21,145 nucleotides of DNA from JBLHGU01 sp047615875 (GTDB taxonomy: Bacteria > Pseudomonadota > Gammaproteobacteria > Arenicellales > CAJQKF01), in the NCBI GenBank assembly GCA_047615875.1, contig JBLHGU010000087.1, positions 1 through 21,145 on the forward strand. Reading direction: 5' to 3'. Numbering within the stretch: the stretch's first letter is position 1; each line of letters starts with the position of its first letter. The position numbers and the translations under genes are program-made. A model generated the notes under the pieces. That model did no database searches and had not been told where the DNA came from. It was given only the letters and a program-made list of their open reading frames with translations. Below are positions 1 to 7,917 of the stretch, in pieces.

Positions 1-3000
1 GGTATTCATGACTACCTGATTCGCAACGATGACAGTTCCTCCTATGTCGTACGACAAACCACCGATCTCCACGATGTGCTCGGCGGTGACTATTACTATG
101 TCGGGGATGCAATTGCTAAATATTTGAGGACGACCTGGTCCGACGACTACAACGATATGAATTTTGAATTCACTATCGAACAGGATGAAGAGTACTTAAA
201 TAAAGCTTCCCTGATTGTGACGGACCCGCAAGGCTTCGAGGTAGCTGTAGGAGGGTATCTGGTGTCGACGGATGAACGCTGGCTATACGAACTGGAAGCT
301 GGGCCATTTGATGTCAGCATCGCAGTGGCCGGCAATGCTTCGCCACCGGCAAATGAAACACCAACTGTCGATTCTTCAGTGGAACAAGATACAACCGCCC
401 ATGATACGAATGGTTTCGATCATGCTTACGACGGCGAAACAAAAGCCGAACGGGGACAGCGCATAATCGCTAACCTGCGACTAGCGAACCCGGGTGTCTC
501 AATTCACCTTTGGAAGCCAATTGAAGCCAGTCGACACGTACATTATGACGTTGGCAGTTTGAGTTGGGACGACGATGAGTATGATTTTCTGGTTAGTTCC
601 CAGGATCAACTAGTTTACGTGGTTGCGAGCGAGGTGGAGATCAGCAACATCGTAGGCGAAGACAACGATAACCGCGAACAGCTTATCGCCGAACATATTA
701 TCAGTCTGTCTAACAACACGCTAAGCGATGATCACTACGTCAGTTTTAATATCTTTCCTGCATCCGGCGCACTGGAGACTGCAACATTCACAACCTATGA
801 CAGTGCCGATGACGAAATTGACAATCACAGTGGTGAGTTTCTCGTCGCTTCGGATAACTCCTGGATATATATGATTAATAATGGTCCATTCGATGTCAGT
901 CGTCTCCAAACATCGGTTAGTAGTGATCTCCAGACGGCGGATGGGAGTGATAACCAGGTGGATTCACAAACCTACAACAAAGTGGTTGATTCAGACGACT
1001 TCTTGTCTCCGCCCACTTCAGGGCCTCCAAGCGACTCCAGGTCCGGCTCGTCCCTGCACTCTTCTGGTAAGAGCGCCAAGTTACCAGACTGGATGCCGTT
1101 TCGGGCACAGCAAAATTTTCTAAACGATCTCTCAAGTGGAAAAAAGAGCGTTCTCAAGGATGTGGCAACACACTACGCGAACGCCTATGCAAAAGAATGG
1201 GTGAAAAAACTTTTTAAGCACGAAGCACTTAAGGGGTATGCCGTTTATACCGACCCACTTCTCGGAATAATATTTCCATCCGGCGGCAAACCACCAATTG
1301 ATTATGAAAAAATTGCCGAAATCGTTGCCGATGAGGTCAACAAGAGCAATAACAATCAAACTTCCACGGAGCTTATTGCCGATGTCGAAGGCAATATTGC
1401 GGGTCTGAAGGTCCTAATTGACCTTGACAGAAAATCTTTGGAGAAAGACCCTAATTTTGATTGCAAAATGTCTGAAACAGCCAAGTGTGATGCTATAGAG
1501 GGAAAGATTAATGTGATGAACACAAAACTAACCACTATGGAGAGGGCGCTGATTAATAAGAATAAACCTAATTTCGAGTCAGCCTACGCCGAATACCTGA
1601 TAGCCGCTGATCGCACAATCAACGCCGAACGTTATCTTTGGAACCGTCAACGCACATTACAAGCTGATGACACTACTCATCGCCAAATTCGATTGATTGA
1701 TTTGATAGACAGGGCGGTTAAACAAACCACCGCAATCGCCGAAAAAGTCGTGAAAATCAAGCTTGAGAGGGACTCCCAATGGGACACTGAAGGTAAAAGT
1801 ACCTTGCCTCCGGCTTGGGCACTGGTTGACGAAAATAACGCATGTGTCATACATGGTCCTGAAAACTTCAGAAAACTGCTTCGCCTTCACACCTATAAAG
1901 ACAATATGAACTTCAACACCGGTGGTGATACAACAGTGTATGGCCAGTGTACGGTAGGAGGAGATGGAAGGCGAATAAGGACTGAATTAGTTGACCCCAT
2001 ATTGCAGTGCCTCGTGGATGATGAATGCGACGCGTTTGATTCACTTAATGGCATCGTGGCCAATCGCTTCATGAGATTTCCGAATCCACCGTCGTACGCT
2101 GCACTTCATTATGTTACAGACACACGCTACGCCACCAGCTGGGATACCTATTACGGACGGTCTAGAGAGCAGGAATCAAGTAGCGGCCGACTGGTAAGGC
2201 ACTACACGCGTGCCTATCGATACACGCGGCCGTTTCATACGAAGTGGCTTATACTCAAAAAATGCATCGAAGAGCCCGACTCGTGCACGAGCCAAAACCT
2301 GGAAATCTGGATAAAAGGCACGAAGCCCATCGACGAACGCTGTAAGCCTGATGGCGATCTCGGTTCAGAACATCCCCTCTGTCCCCCCGCCTATCAACTT
2401 CGGTTGTACGACACGGCTTATGTTGAAGAGTTGAAAGATCAGGGGTGGTGGCCGGTTCCAGAGGTGCAATCTTCCTGTGGCCCTGATCAGTTTAGTCAGT
2501 TGAGAGACTTTGCAATGTGCGTACAGGGGGAATGCTGCCTGTCCAAGTCATCTTCTGATGATACTCCCAACGGGTTGGATTCCTGTGACGAAGACAATAA
2601 ATTCAAGCAGACCCCCTCCTGTCAATCCTGGAAGTCCCTCAATGTGCCGTGGGACGATGAGGTAGCCGTCTATGATGAATCCCGGCTTTCAAAGATTTGT
2701 GCAAATGAAAGTGGCGCACCGTGTGATTACGACTTCGTGCCGAGACCAAATGAGAGACTTTATGCGATCCAGACATTTAACGGGCAATATTTATACGCTG
2801 AAGAAGATAGCGGCAGCAAAGTCGTTGCTGTAGATGCACCGGGGTGGGGGCGGCCCCAATTATTTAGACTTGTCCAACTCGATGGTGAGATTGCTATGCG
2901 CAATGCTAATGGAGATTACTATTCCACGATTGACGGCGGGGGATCATCCATTGTTGTTGGTGATGAGCACAGGGGAGACTGGGAGACGTTCCGACTTACT

Positions 3001-3186
3001 ATATTAGGAGTGGATACAATTGGATCAGGAGTGGAAACAGTTGCGATCAAGGTTAGTAGTGGCCACTATTTGTCGGCCGAAGGCGGGGGTGAGCACGTCC
3101 TTGTGAACGCTAATAGTCCGGATATCGGACCTTCGGAAACATTCAAACTAATCGAGGTAAGCTGGAAACGGCCTACCTATTACTAG
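1..3186 (+). CDS. Large toxin-like protein with fascin-like C-terminus (5' partial)
   Basis: The frame is open from the first base to the TAG at 3184-3186, so at least 1061 residues are seen and the true start lies upstream; the GTG at 76 is only the first start-like codon. Seen from the N-terminus: two related acidic modules ending in GPFDVS (around 76-325 and 640-905), a Ser/Pro-rich linker (about 985-1075), a helical stretch (about 1080-1770) and a Cys-rich section (about 2270-2720). At 2749-3160 is a beta-trefoil-like domain with NGQYLYAE, NGDYYSTI and SGHYLSAE repeats typical of fascin-like folds. Around 1231-1430 the pattern DPLLGIIFPSGGKPP followed by an amphipathic helix with an E-G-x-x-x-x-L motif resembles the N-terminal helical domain of Cry-type delta-endotoxins. 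The many cysteines fit an exported protein. By inference it is a secreted pore-forming or carbohydrate-binding protein. The trefoil is the surest assignment; the toxin resemblance is judged by eye. Confidence 0.6.
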   Translation, partial: GIHDYLIRNDDSSSYVVRQTTDLHDVLGGDYYYVGDAIAKYLRTTWSDDYNDMNFEFTIEQDEEYLNKASLIVTDPQGFEVAVGGYLVSTDERWLYELEAGPFDVSIAVAGNASPPANETPTVDSSVEQDTTAHDTNGFDHAYDGETKAERGQRIIANLRLANPGVSIHLWKPIEASRHVHYDVGSLSWDDDEYDFLVSSQDQLVYVVASEVEISNIVGEDNDNREQLIAEHIISLSNNTLSDDHYVSFNIFPASGALETATFTTYDSADDEIDNHSGEFLVASDNSWIYMINNGPFDVSRLQTSVSSDLQTADGSDNQVDSQTYNKVVDSDDFLSPPTSGPPSDSRSGSSLHSSGKSAKLPDWMPFRAQQNFLNDLSSGKKSVLKDVATHYANAYAKEWVKKLFKHEALKGYAVYTDPLLGIIFPSGGKPPIDYEKIAEIVADEVNKSNNNQTSTELIADVEGNIAGLKVLIDLDRKSLEKDPNFDCKMSETAKCDAIEGKINVMNTKLTTMERALINKNKPNFESAYAEYLIAADRTINAERYLWNRQRTLQADDTTHRQIRLIDLIDRAVKQTTAIAEKVVKIKLERDSQWDTEGKSTLPPAWALVDENNACVIHGPENFRKLLRLHTYKDNMNFNTGGDTTVYGQCTVGGDGRRIRTELVDPILQCLVDDECDAFDSLNGIVANRFMRFPNPPSYAALHYVTDTRYATSWDTYYGRSREQESSSGRLVRHYTRAYRYTRPFHTKWLILKKCIEEPDSCTSQNLEIWIKGTKPIDERCKPDGDLGSEHPLCPPAYQLRLYDTAYVEELKDQGWWPVPEVQSSCGPDQFSQLRDFAMCVQGECCLSKSSSDDTPNGLDSCDEDNKFKQTPSCQSWKSLNVPWDDEVAVYDESRLSKICANESGAPCDYDFVPRPNERLYAIQTFNGQYLYAEEDSGSKVVAVDAPGWGRPQLFRLVQLDGEIAMRNANGDYYSTIDGGGSSIVVGDEHRGDWETFRLTILGVDTIGSGVETVAIKVSSGHYLSAEGGGEHVLVNANSPDIGPSETFKLIEVSWKRPTYY

Positions 3187-3329
3187 GGTTAAAGAACGGC
3201 TTAAATATTCGTTCCATCAGCCGGGATCTGGGTCGTTCATCATCAAACATTAAAAGGTTGACGGAGGGATTAAAAATAAGGGGTAAGAGGGTGAATCTGC
3301 TGCCAAAACATTTTAATGAGGTTACTTTT
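3186..3329 (+). pseudogene. Possible remnant of a transposase-type helix-turn-helix
   Basis: In the frame that becomes the next gene, 3186-3260 reads GLKNGLNIRSISRDLGRSSS followed by NIKRL. This is close in pattern to the N-terminal helix-turn-helix of IS30- or IS21-type transposases (G-x-S-x-R-x-I-A-x-x-L-G-R-S). No catalytic domain, terminal inverted repeats or start codon are visible, and the motif begins exactly where the upstream large gene ends. It may be a scar left by a transposon, or chance. The assignment rests on one motif. Confidence 0.25.
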
Positions 3330-3788
3330 GTGAAGGCTCTGAGAATCAGAACAGTTTTCCTACTGTCCTTATCCAGCTTAAGTTTGTTGTTGGCAACCCC
3401 TGGCAATGCTGGTGCCCAGGAATGTCCCTGTGCGGATCTGTGGAACCAGGCAACAGTGCTCTATGAAGAAAATTTTCAAGGGCTAAACGATACCTGGTTG
3501 AAATGTGAAGAAATTGAGCCGGGACTTTTCGTTGCCATGGATAAAGGGGTTAACGGAGGAACAATCGAACTTTTGAACACCTCAGGCAGTTATGACTCTG
3601 ATCACCTGAGCCTGACCACCATGCGTATACTTATCACCAATCTTCAAACGGAAACTTCGCCAGATTATTATTCAGGTAACGTGGATCAGCAGAGACCTCT
3701 TCTCCTAACCAATCCGGTAACTCAAATTTTTCATCTCTTGAAGACAGTTCTATTTCAGCGACTAGCAGGCCTGAATTCTTACCTGTAA
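3330..3788 (+). CDS. Small secreted protein of unknown function, 3' end doubtful
   Basis: The GTG at 3330 is preferred over upstream start-like codons because TGAGGT lies about 8 bases before it. From it the protein begins with a basic segment (KALRIR), a long Leu/Ser hydrophobic core and AGA-QE, a good Sec signal peptide. The mature part starts QECPCADLW and contains a third Cys in WLKCEE, suggesting a disulfide-bonded periplasmic or secreted protein. From about 3634 on, the frame lies antisense to the end of the CYTH gene, which has a normal C-terminus. The last 50 or so residues are therefore probably not original, and the gene may have lost its 3' end in a rearrangement. I do not recognise the family. 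Confidence 0.5.
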   Translation: MKALRIRTVFLLSLSSLSLLLATPGNAGAQECPCADLWNQATVLYEENFQGLNDTWLKCEEIEPGLFVAMDKGVNGGTIELLNTSGSYDSDHLSLTTMRILITNLQTETSPDYYSGNVDQQRPLLLTNPVTQIFHLLKTVLFQRLAGLNSYL

Positions 3789-4101
3789 ATTCATCCAGTT
3801 CCCAGGTGTGTTTATCCTGAATTATAAAATGTCGTTGTTTACTCACCTTGCCATACAAACAAAGTGTATCTAGCATTTCTCGAGCATCTGCAAAAGGAAT
3901 GGGGTACTCATACTCCATTCGCTGAATATCAAGTCCTGCGCTTTTAATATTCAACCGAGCCCGTTCACCTTCGATACGGACTCTTACCGTACCTGCAGAG
4001 TTACTACTGATATATCCTTGCTCATAGGCAAGGATTTTATCTACCTGACTACGCCAGGATGAATCAGCAACCAGAAATTTTCTTTCAATTTCTATTCCCA
4101 C
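3634..4101 (-). CDS. CYTH domain protein (triphosphate tunnel metalloenzyme)
   Basis: The 155-residue product begins MGIEIERKFLV, which holds the ExExK signature that defines CYTH proteins. Further Arg, Lys and Glu residues of the tunnel follow (VRVRIEGERARLNIKS, ERKF-type beta strands, AEIELSS), and it ends DPRYLNNNLAKFPFEDW, the usual C-terminus of single-domain bacterial members. Length is normal. Family members hydrolyse inorganic tripolyphosphate or other triphosphates with Mg or Mn, and a few are class IV adenylate cyclases; the sequence does not say which. The start is GTG at 4101 with AGGT upstream. It lies 84 bases downstream of the gamma-glutamyltransferase gene on the same strand and may be cotranscribed. 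Its 3' end overlaps the reading frame of the convergent small secreted protein by 155 bases. Confidence 0.9.
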   Translation of the reverse strand: MGIEIERKFLVADSSWRSQVDKILAYEQGYISSNSAGTVRVRIEGERARLNIKSAGLDIQRMEYEYPIPFADAREMLDTLCLYGKVSKQRHFIIQDKHTWELDEFTGKNSGLLVAEIELSSRDEKFELPDWLGEEVSADPRYLNNNLAKFPFEDW

Positions 4102-4185
4102 TTTGCACCTGTTAATTTATAGAATATGGAAAATTCACAACTAATCATAGTCTGTTCAAAAGGGCTTCTGGTCTCAGTTAATTAA

Positions 4186-5721
4186 TCACACCACCAGACA
4201 AACACCTGAACGACGGGGATCGCCAACACCGTAACAACCATCCTTTGTTTCAACCACGCTGTGAACACCACCAAAAAAGAAATTTTGATCCTCAAAGCGA
4301 TTCTGCTGAGGATACTGTTTAGAAAGCAACTGCAGTATCGGTTCCTCAACGCCACCCTCAATATTCAACGTTTCTCCTTCCATGTGCAGACGCGGCACCT
4401 GCATTGCCTGCCTAACATCAAGTTGTAAATCGACCAGTTGTACAATTGTTTGCAGAATAGAGGAACGAATTCGATTCGACCCTCCTGAACCCATTGTAAA
4501 TACCTGATTATCGAACTGCATTATGGTTGGCGACATCATGCTACTGAGACGTTCATCAAGCGGCCATTGGTTAATCCCACGAGGGTTCAGGTCTTCCTCT
4601 CCCAGCATGTTGTTCAACATCACACCAGTACCCTGTAACACTTCGCCACAGCCCTCACCATTGGTAACAGTCATTGCAATTGAGGTACCTTCGTCATCGA
4701 CGACACTAAGATGGGTCGTACCTTTCCAAGCATGGGCTTTTTGCGCCAGCTCTGTTGCCATTTCAGCAACATATTGATCATCCAGCAATAGCTCCAGATC
4801 AGGAAACACGCTCCTGCTGGTTGTTTTTAGTCGCGCTTCATTGGTAAGAGCAAGGCAGTCGGCTATGCTGGTAAAATAATTCTTTCCCTGTAAAACAGTC
4901 TGACGATCAAGCAGTTGTAACGCGAACATAATCAGGCAGCCACCGCTGGAGGGCATGGGGTTTAACCAAATATCAGCCTGACGAAAACTGGTCTTTAGCG
5001 GCGTGCGCCAAATAGATTGATAATTTTCCAGATCCTGTCGATTAATAGAACCGCCACTTGACTCACTCAATTGTTGAATTCGGCCAGCTATTTCACCTCG
5101 ATAAAAAATATCCTTACCCTCTCGACCCAATGCATCCAGAACGTCAGCTAACTCACTCCAGTCAATAACCTCGCCCTCTCCAATTAGACGGTTTTCCTGT
5201 GTTCGGCTGGCGAATAAATCAATGGCGCTCTGCCTGGAATTATAGATTGGTTCCACCAGTTTCAATATATCTGCCTGTTGCTTGCTAACGGCAACACGAT
5301 TCTTTATCTGTTCGATAGCGGGTACAACCAATTCTCGGAATGGTATACGCCCCATCTGTCGGTGCATTTCGAATACTCCGCTGATTGCTCCAGGGGTGGC
5401 AATAGTGCCACAACCAATGTGGAAATCCTGAGTTGCTCTGCCAAAATCTACCTGAATAGTTTCGATATCCAGTTGATCTATTGGCTTACGTTGCCCCGGA
5501 GTCTGTGTGAAAAAATCCAGGAGCATCGGCGCCGCACCACGTGGCCGAATCATGGCGAAACCACCTCCTCCAGGAGAGGCCAATACTGGCTCATTGATGC
5601 AGGCAGAAAAAAAACCGGCTATGGCAGCATCAATGGCATTTCCTCCTTCCCGTAGGACCTCAATTGACGCGTGCCCGGTATTCTGATGGCCACAGGCAAC
5701 CGTAGCACTTTTTTTACTCAT
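4186..5721 (-). CDS. Gamma-glutamyltransferase-like Ntn hydrolase, cytoplasmic form
   Basis: The 511-residue protein matches the gamma-glutamyltranspeptidase family throughout. HASIEVLREGGNAIDAAIA lies near the N-terminus, ASPGGGGFAMI follows, and GTTHLSVVDDEG holds the expected autoprocessing and catalytic Thr at residue 335. Further on are NNMLGEEDLNP, MSPTI and GSGGSNRIRSS, the last matching the oxyanion and substrate-binding loop. Family members self-cleave before that Thr into large and small subunits and transfer or hydrolyse gamma-glutamyl groups, typically of glutathione. Unlike classical periplasmic GGT there is no signal peptide: the protein starts MSKKSATVACGHQNTGHAS, so a cytoplasmic location is likely. 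Substrate is not known. An inverted repeat (5756-5793) with an embedded TTGACA lies just upstream. Confidence 0.88.
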   Translation of the reverse strand: MSKKSATVACGHQNTGHASIEVLREGGNAIDAAIAGFFSACINEPVLASPGGGGFAMIRPRGAAPMLLDFFTQTPGQRKPIDQLDIETIQVDFGRATQDFHIGCGTIATPGAISGVFEMHRQMGRIPFRELVVPAIEQIKNRVAVSKQQADILKLVEPIYNSRQSAIDLFASRTQENRLIGEGEVIDWSELADVLDALGREGKDIFYRGEIAGRIQQLSESSGGSINRQDLENYQSIWRTPLKTSFRQADIWLNPMPSSGGCLIMFALQLLDRQTVLQGKNYFTSIADCLALTNEARLKTTSRSVFPDLELLLDDQYVAEMATELAQKAHAWKGTTHLSVVDDEGTSIAMTVTNGEGCGEVLQGTGVMLNNMLGEEDLNPRGINQWPLDERLSSMMSPTIMQFDNQVFTMGSGGSNRIRSSILQTIVQLVDLQLDVRQAMQVPRLHMEGETLNIEGGVEEPILQLLSKQYPQQNRFEDQNFFFGGVHSVVETKDGCYGVGDPRRSGVCLVV

Positions 5722-5755
5722 GTATTTTACTGACCTAAGAAGAATATATCGAAGC

Positions 5756-5793
5756 TGTCAACAGTCATTCTGGTCACCACATAACTGTTGTCA
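5756..5793. repeat. Inverted repeat between dynamin-like and GGT-like genes
   Basis: TGTCAACAGT (5756-5765) and ACTGTTGTCA (5784-5793) form a 10-base inverted repeat with one mismatch and an 18-base spacer. It lies after the dynamin-like stop and before the GGT start on the minus strand. The GGT-proximal arm contains TTGACA on the minus strand, a perfect -35 hexamer, but no good -10 follows at 16-18 bases. It could be a dimeric repressor operator or a hairpin limiting readthrough. Confidence 0.4.
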
Positions 5794-5810
5794 TCAGCGG
5801 TGTTAGAAAA

Positions 5811-7853
5811 TTAATGGCCGCGATGAGTTGGTAAAGAATAGATCTGTGCGGAATTATTTTCAGCTCGACCACGGGCCGCAGAACGGCGCACAGGAGTAGG
5901 TTTGTCGGCCGAGTTCTCAAGGCACTTGTTAATACGTACAACTAACTGTTCCATATGATCCTGCTGTTCCTTGACGCTTTGCTGTGAGTAACGGATCTCC
6001 TCCATTCGCTCCTCAAGTGAATCCCCGGTACGACTGATACGCTTCATACTCTCCAGTCTTCTGCGTAATTGACCCTGATGCTCTCTTATTTCGGTTTCCA
6101 GTGGCGACATTACGGACCGAATCCAATCTTCAACATCCCTATTGGCCCGCTCATAGACCTCCCTTACCCGACTCATAACTGAGAGATAATAACGACGCAC
6201 TAAAATATTTTGCTCTGTCATAACCAAAGAAATTCCACGAATAAAAAAGTCGTGCCGATCATTCAATGACTCTATTTCACGTCGAAATCGATTGGTTGAG
6301 AACTTTCTTGGGTGAATATTCGCCAACCCGTGCTCTGCTTGAAATCGACTATAGACTCCTTCCATTAGTTGGTAGATCTCTTGAATTTCCACTGCAGCAT
6401 CTTCCATTGATGAAGTAATCGCCTGTAGAAATTGATTCATATTCTGCCGCAGCCCCATGGTAGTCAGACTCACTGACATATCCCGTTTGGTTCGCGCAAT
6501 CAAACCTTCCAGCTTGACAGTATTCAGATGATCATAGAGTTGATTCGTGTGTTTCGAGAAAATCGCACGACTGGTCTGAAATCGCTTCATGTTTAGATCC
6601 AGTTGTTCCTTTTCACGTTTTAATTGTTGCAGCATATCGCGCACAACATTAACGTTTCGTGCGCTGAGGGCGTCTATCTCCTTAGCATGACTGCCCGCAT
6701 CATTTACGCGTCGTTTCAGAATTGAACGATTTACCTCAACAATATCGTTCAGTGAGTCTTTAATACGATTTCTGACAATGTCCTGCTTGGCAGGGATTAA
6801 CATATTGGCTAACGCATTCTCAAATGCTCCAATACCACTATTCTGCACCAGTAGTCCGTCGGCACGGGTTCGACCAAGCAATGCTTTTTGCGCAGACAAT
6901 GCAAATAGATTTCCCGGCGGCACATCCAAAGTTCTGGCAGTGTTATCCAGTTGAGAACGAATTTGCTGATCAATTTCACTGCGGTGGCGCATATCATCCC
7001 ACAGCATATCAACCTTGTTTAGCACAACAAGTTTATTGTCGCAGCTTGAATCTGCTTTACCACAAACATGATTTCGCCACACCACCATATCGGACTTGGT
7101 CACGCCAGTATCTGCAGCAAGCACGAACACTACTGCATGGGCTGAACTCAACATACCCAGCGTGAGTTCTGGTTCAGCACCAAGGGCGTTTAATCCCGGT
7201 GTATCCATTACCACCAGTCCCTGCTCGAGTAAAGGATGGACATAATTTATCAACGCATGACGCCACTTGGGTATCTCAACGAGGCCATCCTCGGCAATTT
7301 GCAGGCCATCATCATCCTCTACTTTACGTGCAATGAGAAAACCCAGTTCCTGAGCCCTGTCCGGGGACACGCGGCGAACATCTGTAACTCGGTGCAGACA
7401 TTCCGCCACCTGGTCGGGGTAGCCCATATCCAGTGGATATTCGGTCCACTCATCAGGCAATGTTTTAAAGTGACCAATAGTGTGTTCAGATTCGCGGGTT
7501 TCCATTGGAAGAAGACGAATTACTGGTTTAACGCCATTGTCGTATCGAAGCTCTGTTGGGCACATAGTCGTTCTGCCTGCGGTCGATGGCAGAACCCGAC
7601 GCCCCAAATCTGAAAAGAACGTAGCGTTTATTAGCTCTGACTTACCCCTTGAGAATTCCGCTACAAAAGCCACATAGAGGTGATCATCCTGAATCGAATC
7701 AAGAACCTGGGAAATACGCTGCAGCGACTGTGAATCCAACAGCCCATTTTGTTTAAGCCAGTCACGATATTCACTGATGGATTCGACCAGCGCTATCCGC
7801 CAGTCTCCATACAGATTAATACGTTTTTCAAATTTACTGGATTCTTGCTTCAT
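5811..7853 (-). CDS. Dynamin-family large GTPase
   Basis: The 680-residue protein carries the GTPase motifs of bacterial dynamin-like proteins. The P-loop is AEFSRGKS (residues 65-72), with the switch Thr in STAGRTTMCPTE (90-101), G3 DTPGL (217-221) and G4 NKVD (279-282). The rest is helical and coiled-coil rich, ending in a basic tail (PVRRSAARGR). Dynamin-family proteins bind and remodel membranes or tether protein complexes with GTP hydrolysis; the specific role here is unknown. The usual first Gly of the P-loop (GEFSAGKS) is Ala. No obvious transmembrane segment is seen. The ATG at 7853 is preferred to a TTG one codon upstream; AGGGG lies about 13 bases before it, and TATAAT at 7892-7897 (minus) is a candidate -10 element. 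The promoter would thus overlap the end of the upstream kinase gene. Confidence 0.88.
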   Translation of the reverse strand: MKQESSKFEKRINLYGDWRIALVESISEYRDWLKQNGLLDSQSLQRISQVLDSIQDDHLYVAFVAEFSRGKSELINATFFSDLGRRVLPSTAGRTTMCPTELRYDNGVKPVIRLLPMETRESEHTIGHFKTLPDEWTEYPLDMGYPDQVAECLHRVTDVRRVSPDRAQELGFLIARKVEDDDGLQIAEDGLVEIPKWRHALINYVHPLLEQGLVVMDTPGLNALGAEPELTLGMLSSAHAVVFVLAADTGVTKSDMVVWRNHVCGKADSSCDNKLVVLNKVDMLWDDMRHRSEIDQQIRSQLDNTARTLDVPPGNLFALSAQKALLGRTRADGLLVQNSGIGAFENALANMLIPAKQDIVRNRIKDSLNDIVEVNRSILKRRVNDAGSHAKEIDALSARNVNVVRDMLQQLKREKEQLDLNMKRFQTSRAIFSKHTNQLYDHLNTVKLEGLIARTKRDMSVSLTTMGLRQNMNQFLQAITSSMEDAAVEIQEIYQLMEGVYSRFQAEHGLANIHPRKFSTNRFRREIESLNDRHDFFIRGISLVMTEQNILVRRYYLSVMSRVREVYERANRDVEDWIRSVMSPLETEIREHQGQLRRRLESMKRISRTGDSLEERMEEIRYSQQSVKEQQDHMEQLVVRINKCLENSADKPTPVRRSAARGRAENNSAQIYSLPTHRGH

Positions 7854-7917
7854 CAATTTGCAATGCCCCTAGCATTGACATAAATATCTGAATTATAAGG
7901 CCTTCAGTTGTCAGGCA

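Noticed and set aside
4523..5655. Plus-strand open frames inside the GGT-like gene
   Set aside because: They show no family pattern, are fully covered by a well-supported gene on the other strand and lack ribosome binding sites.
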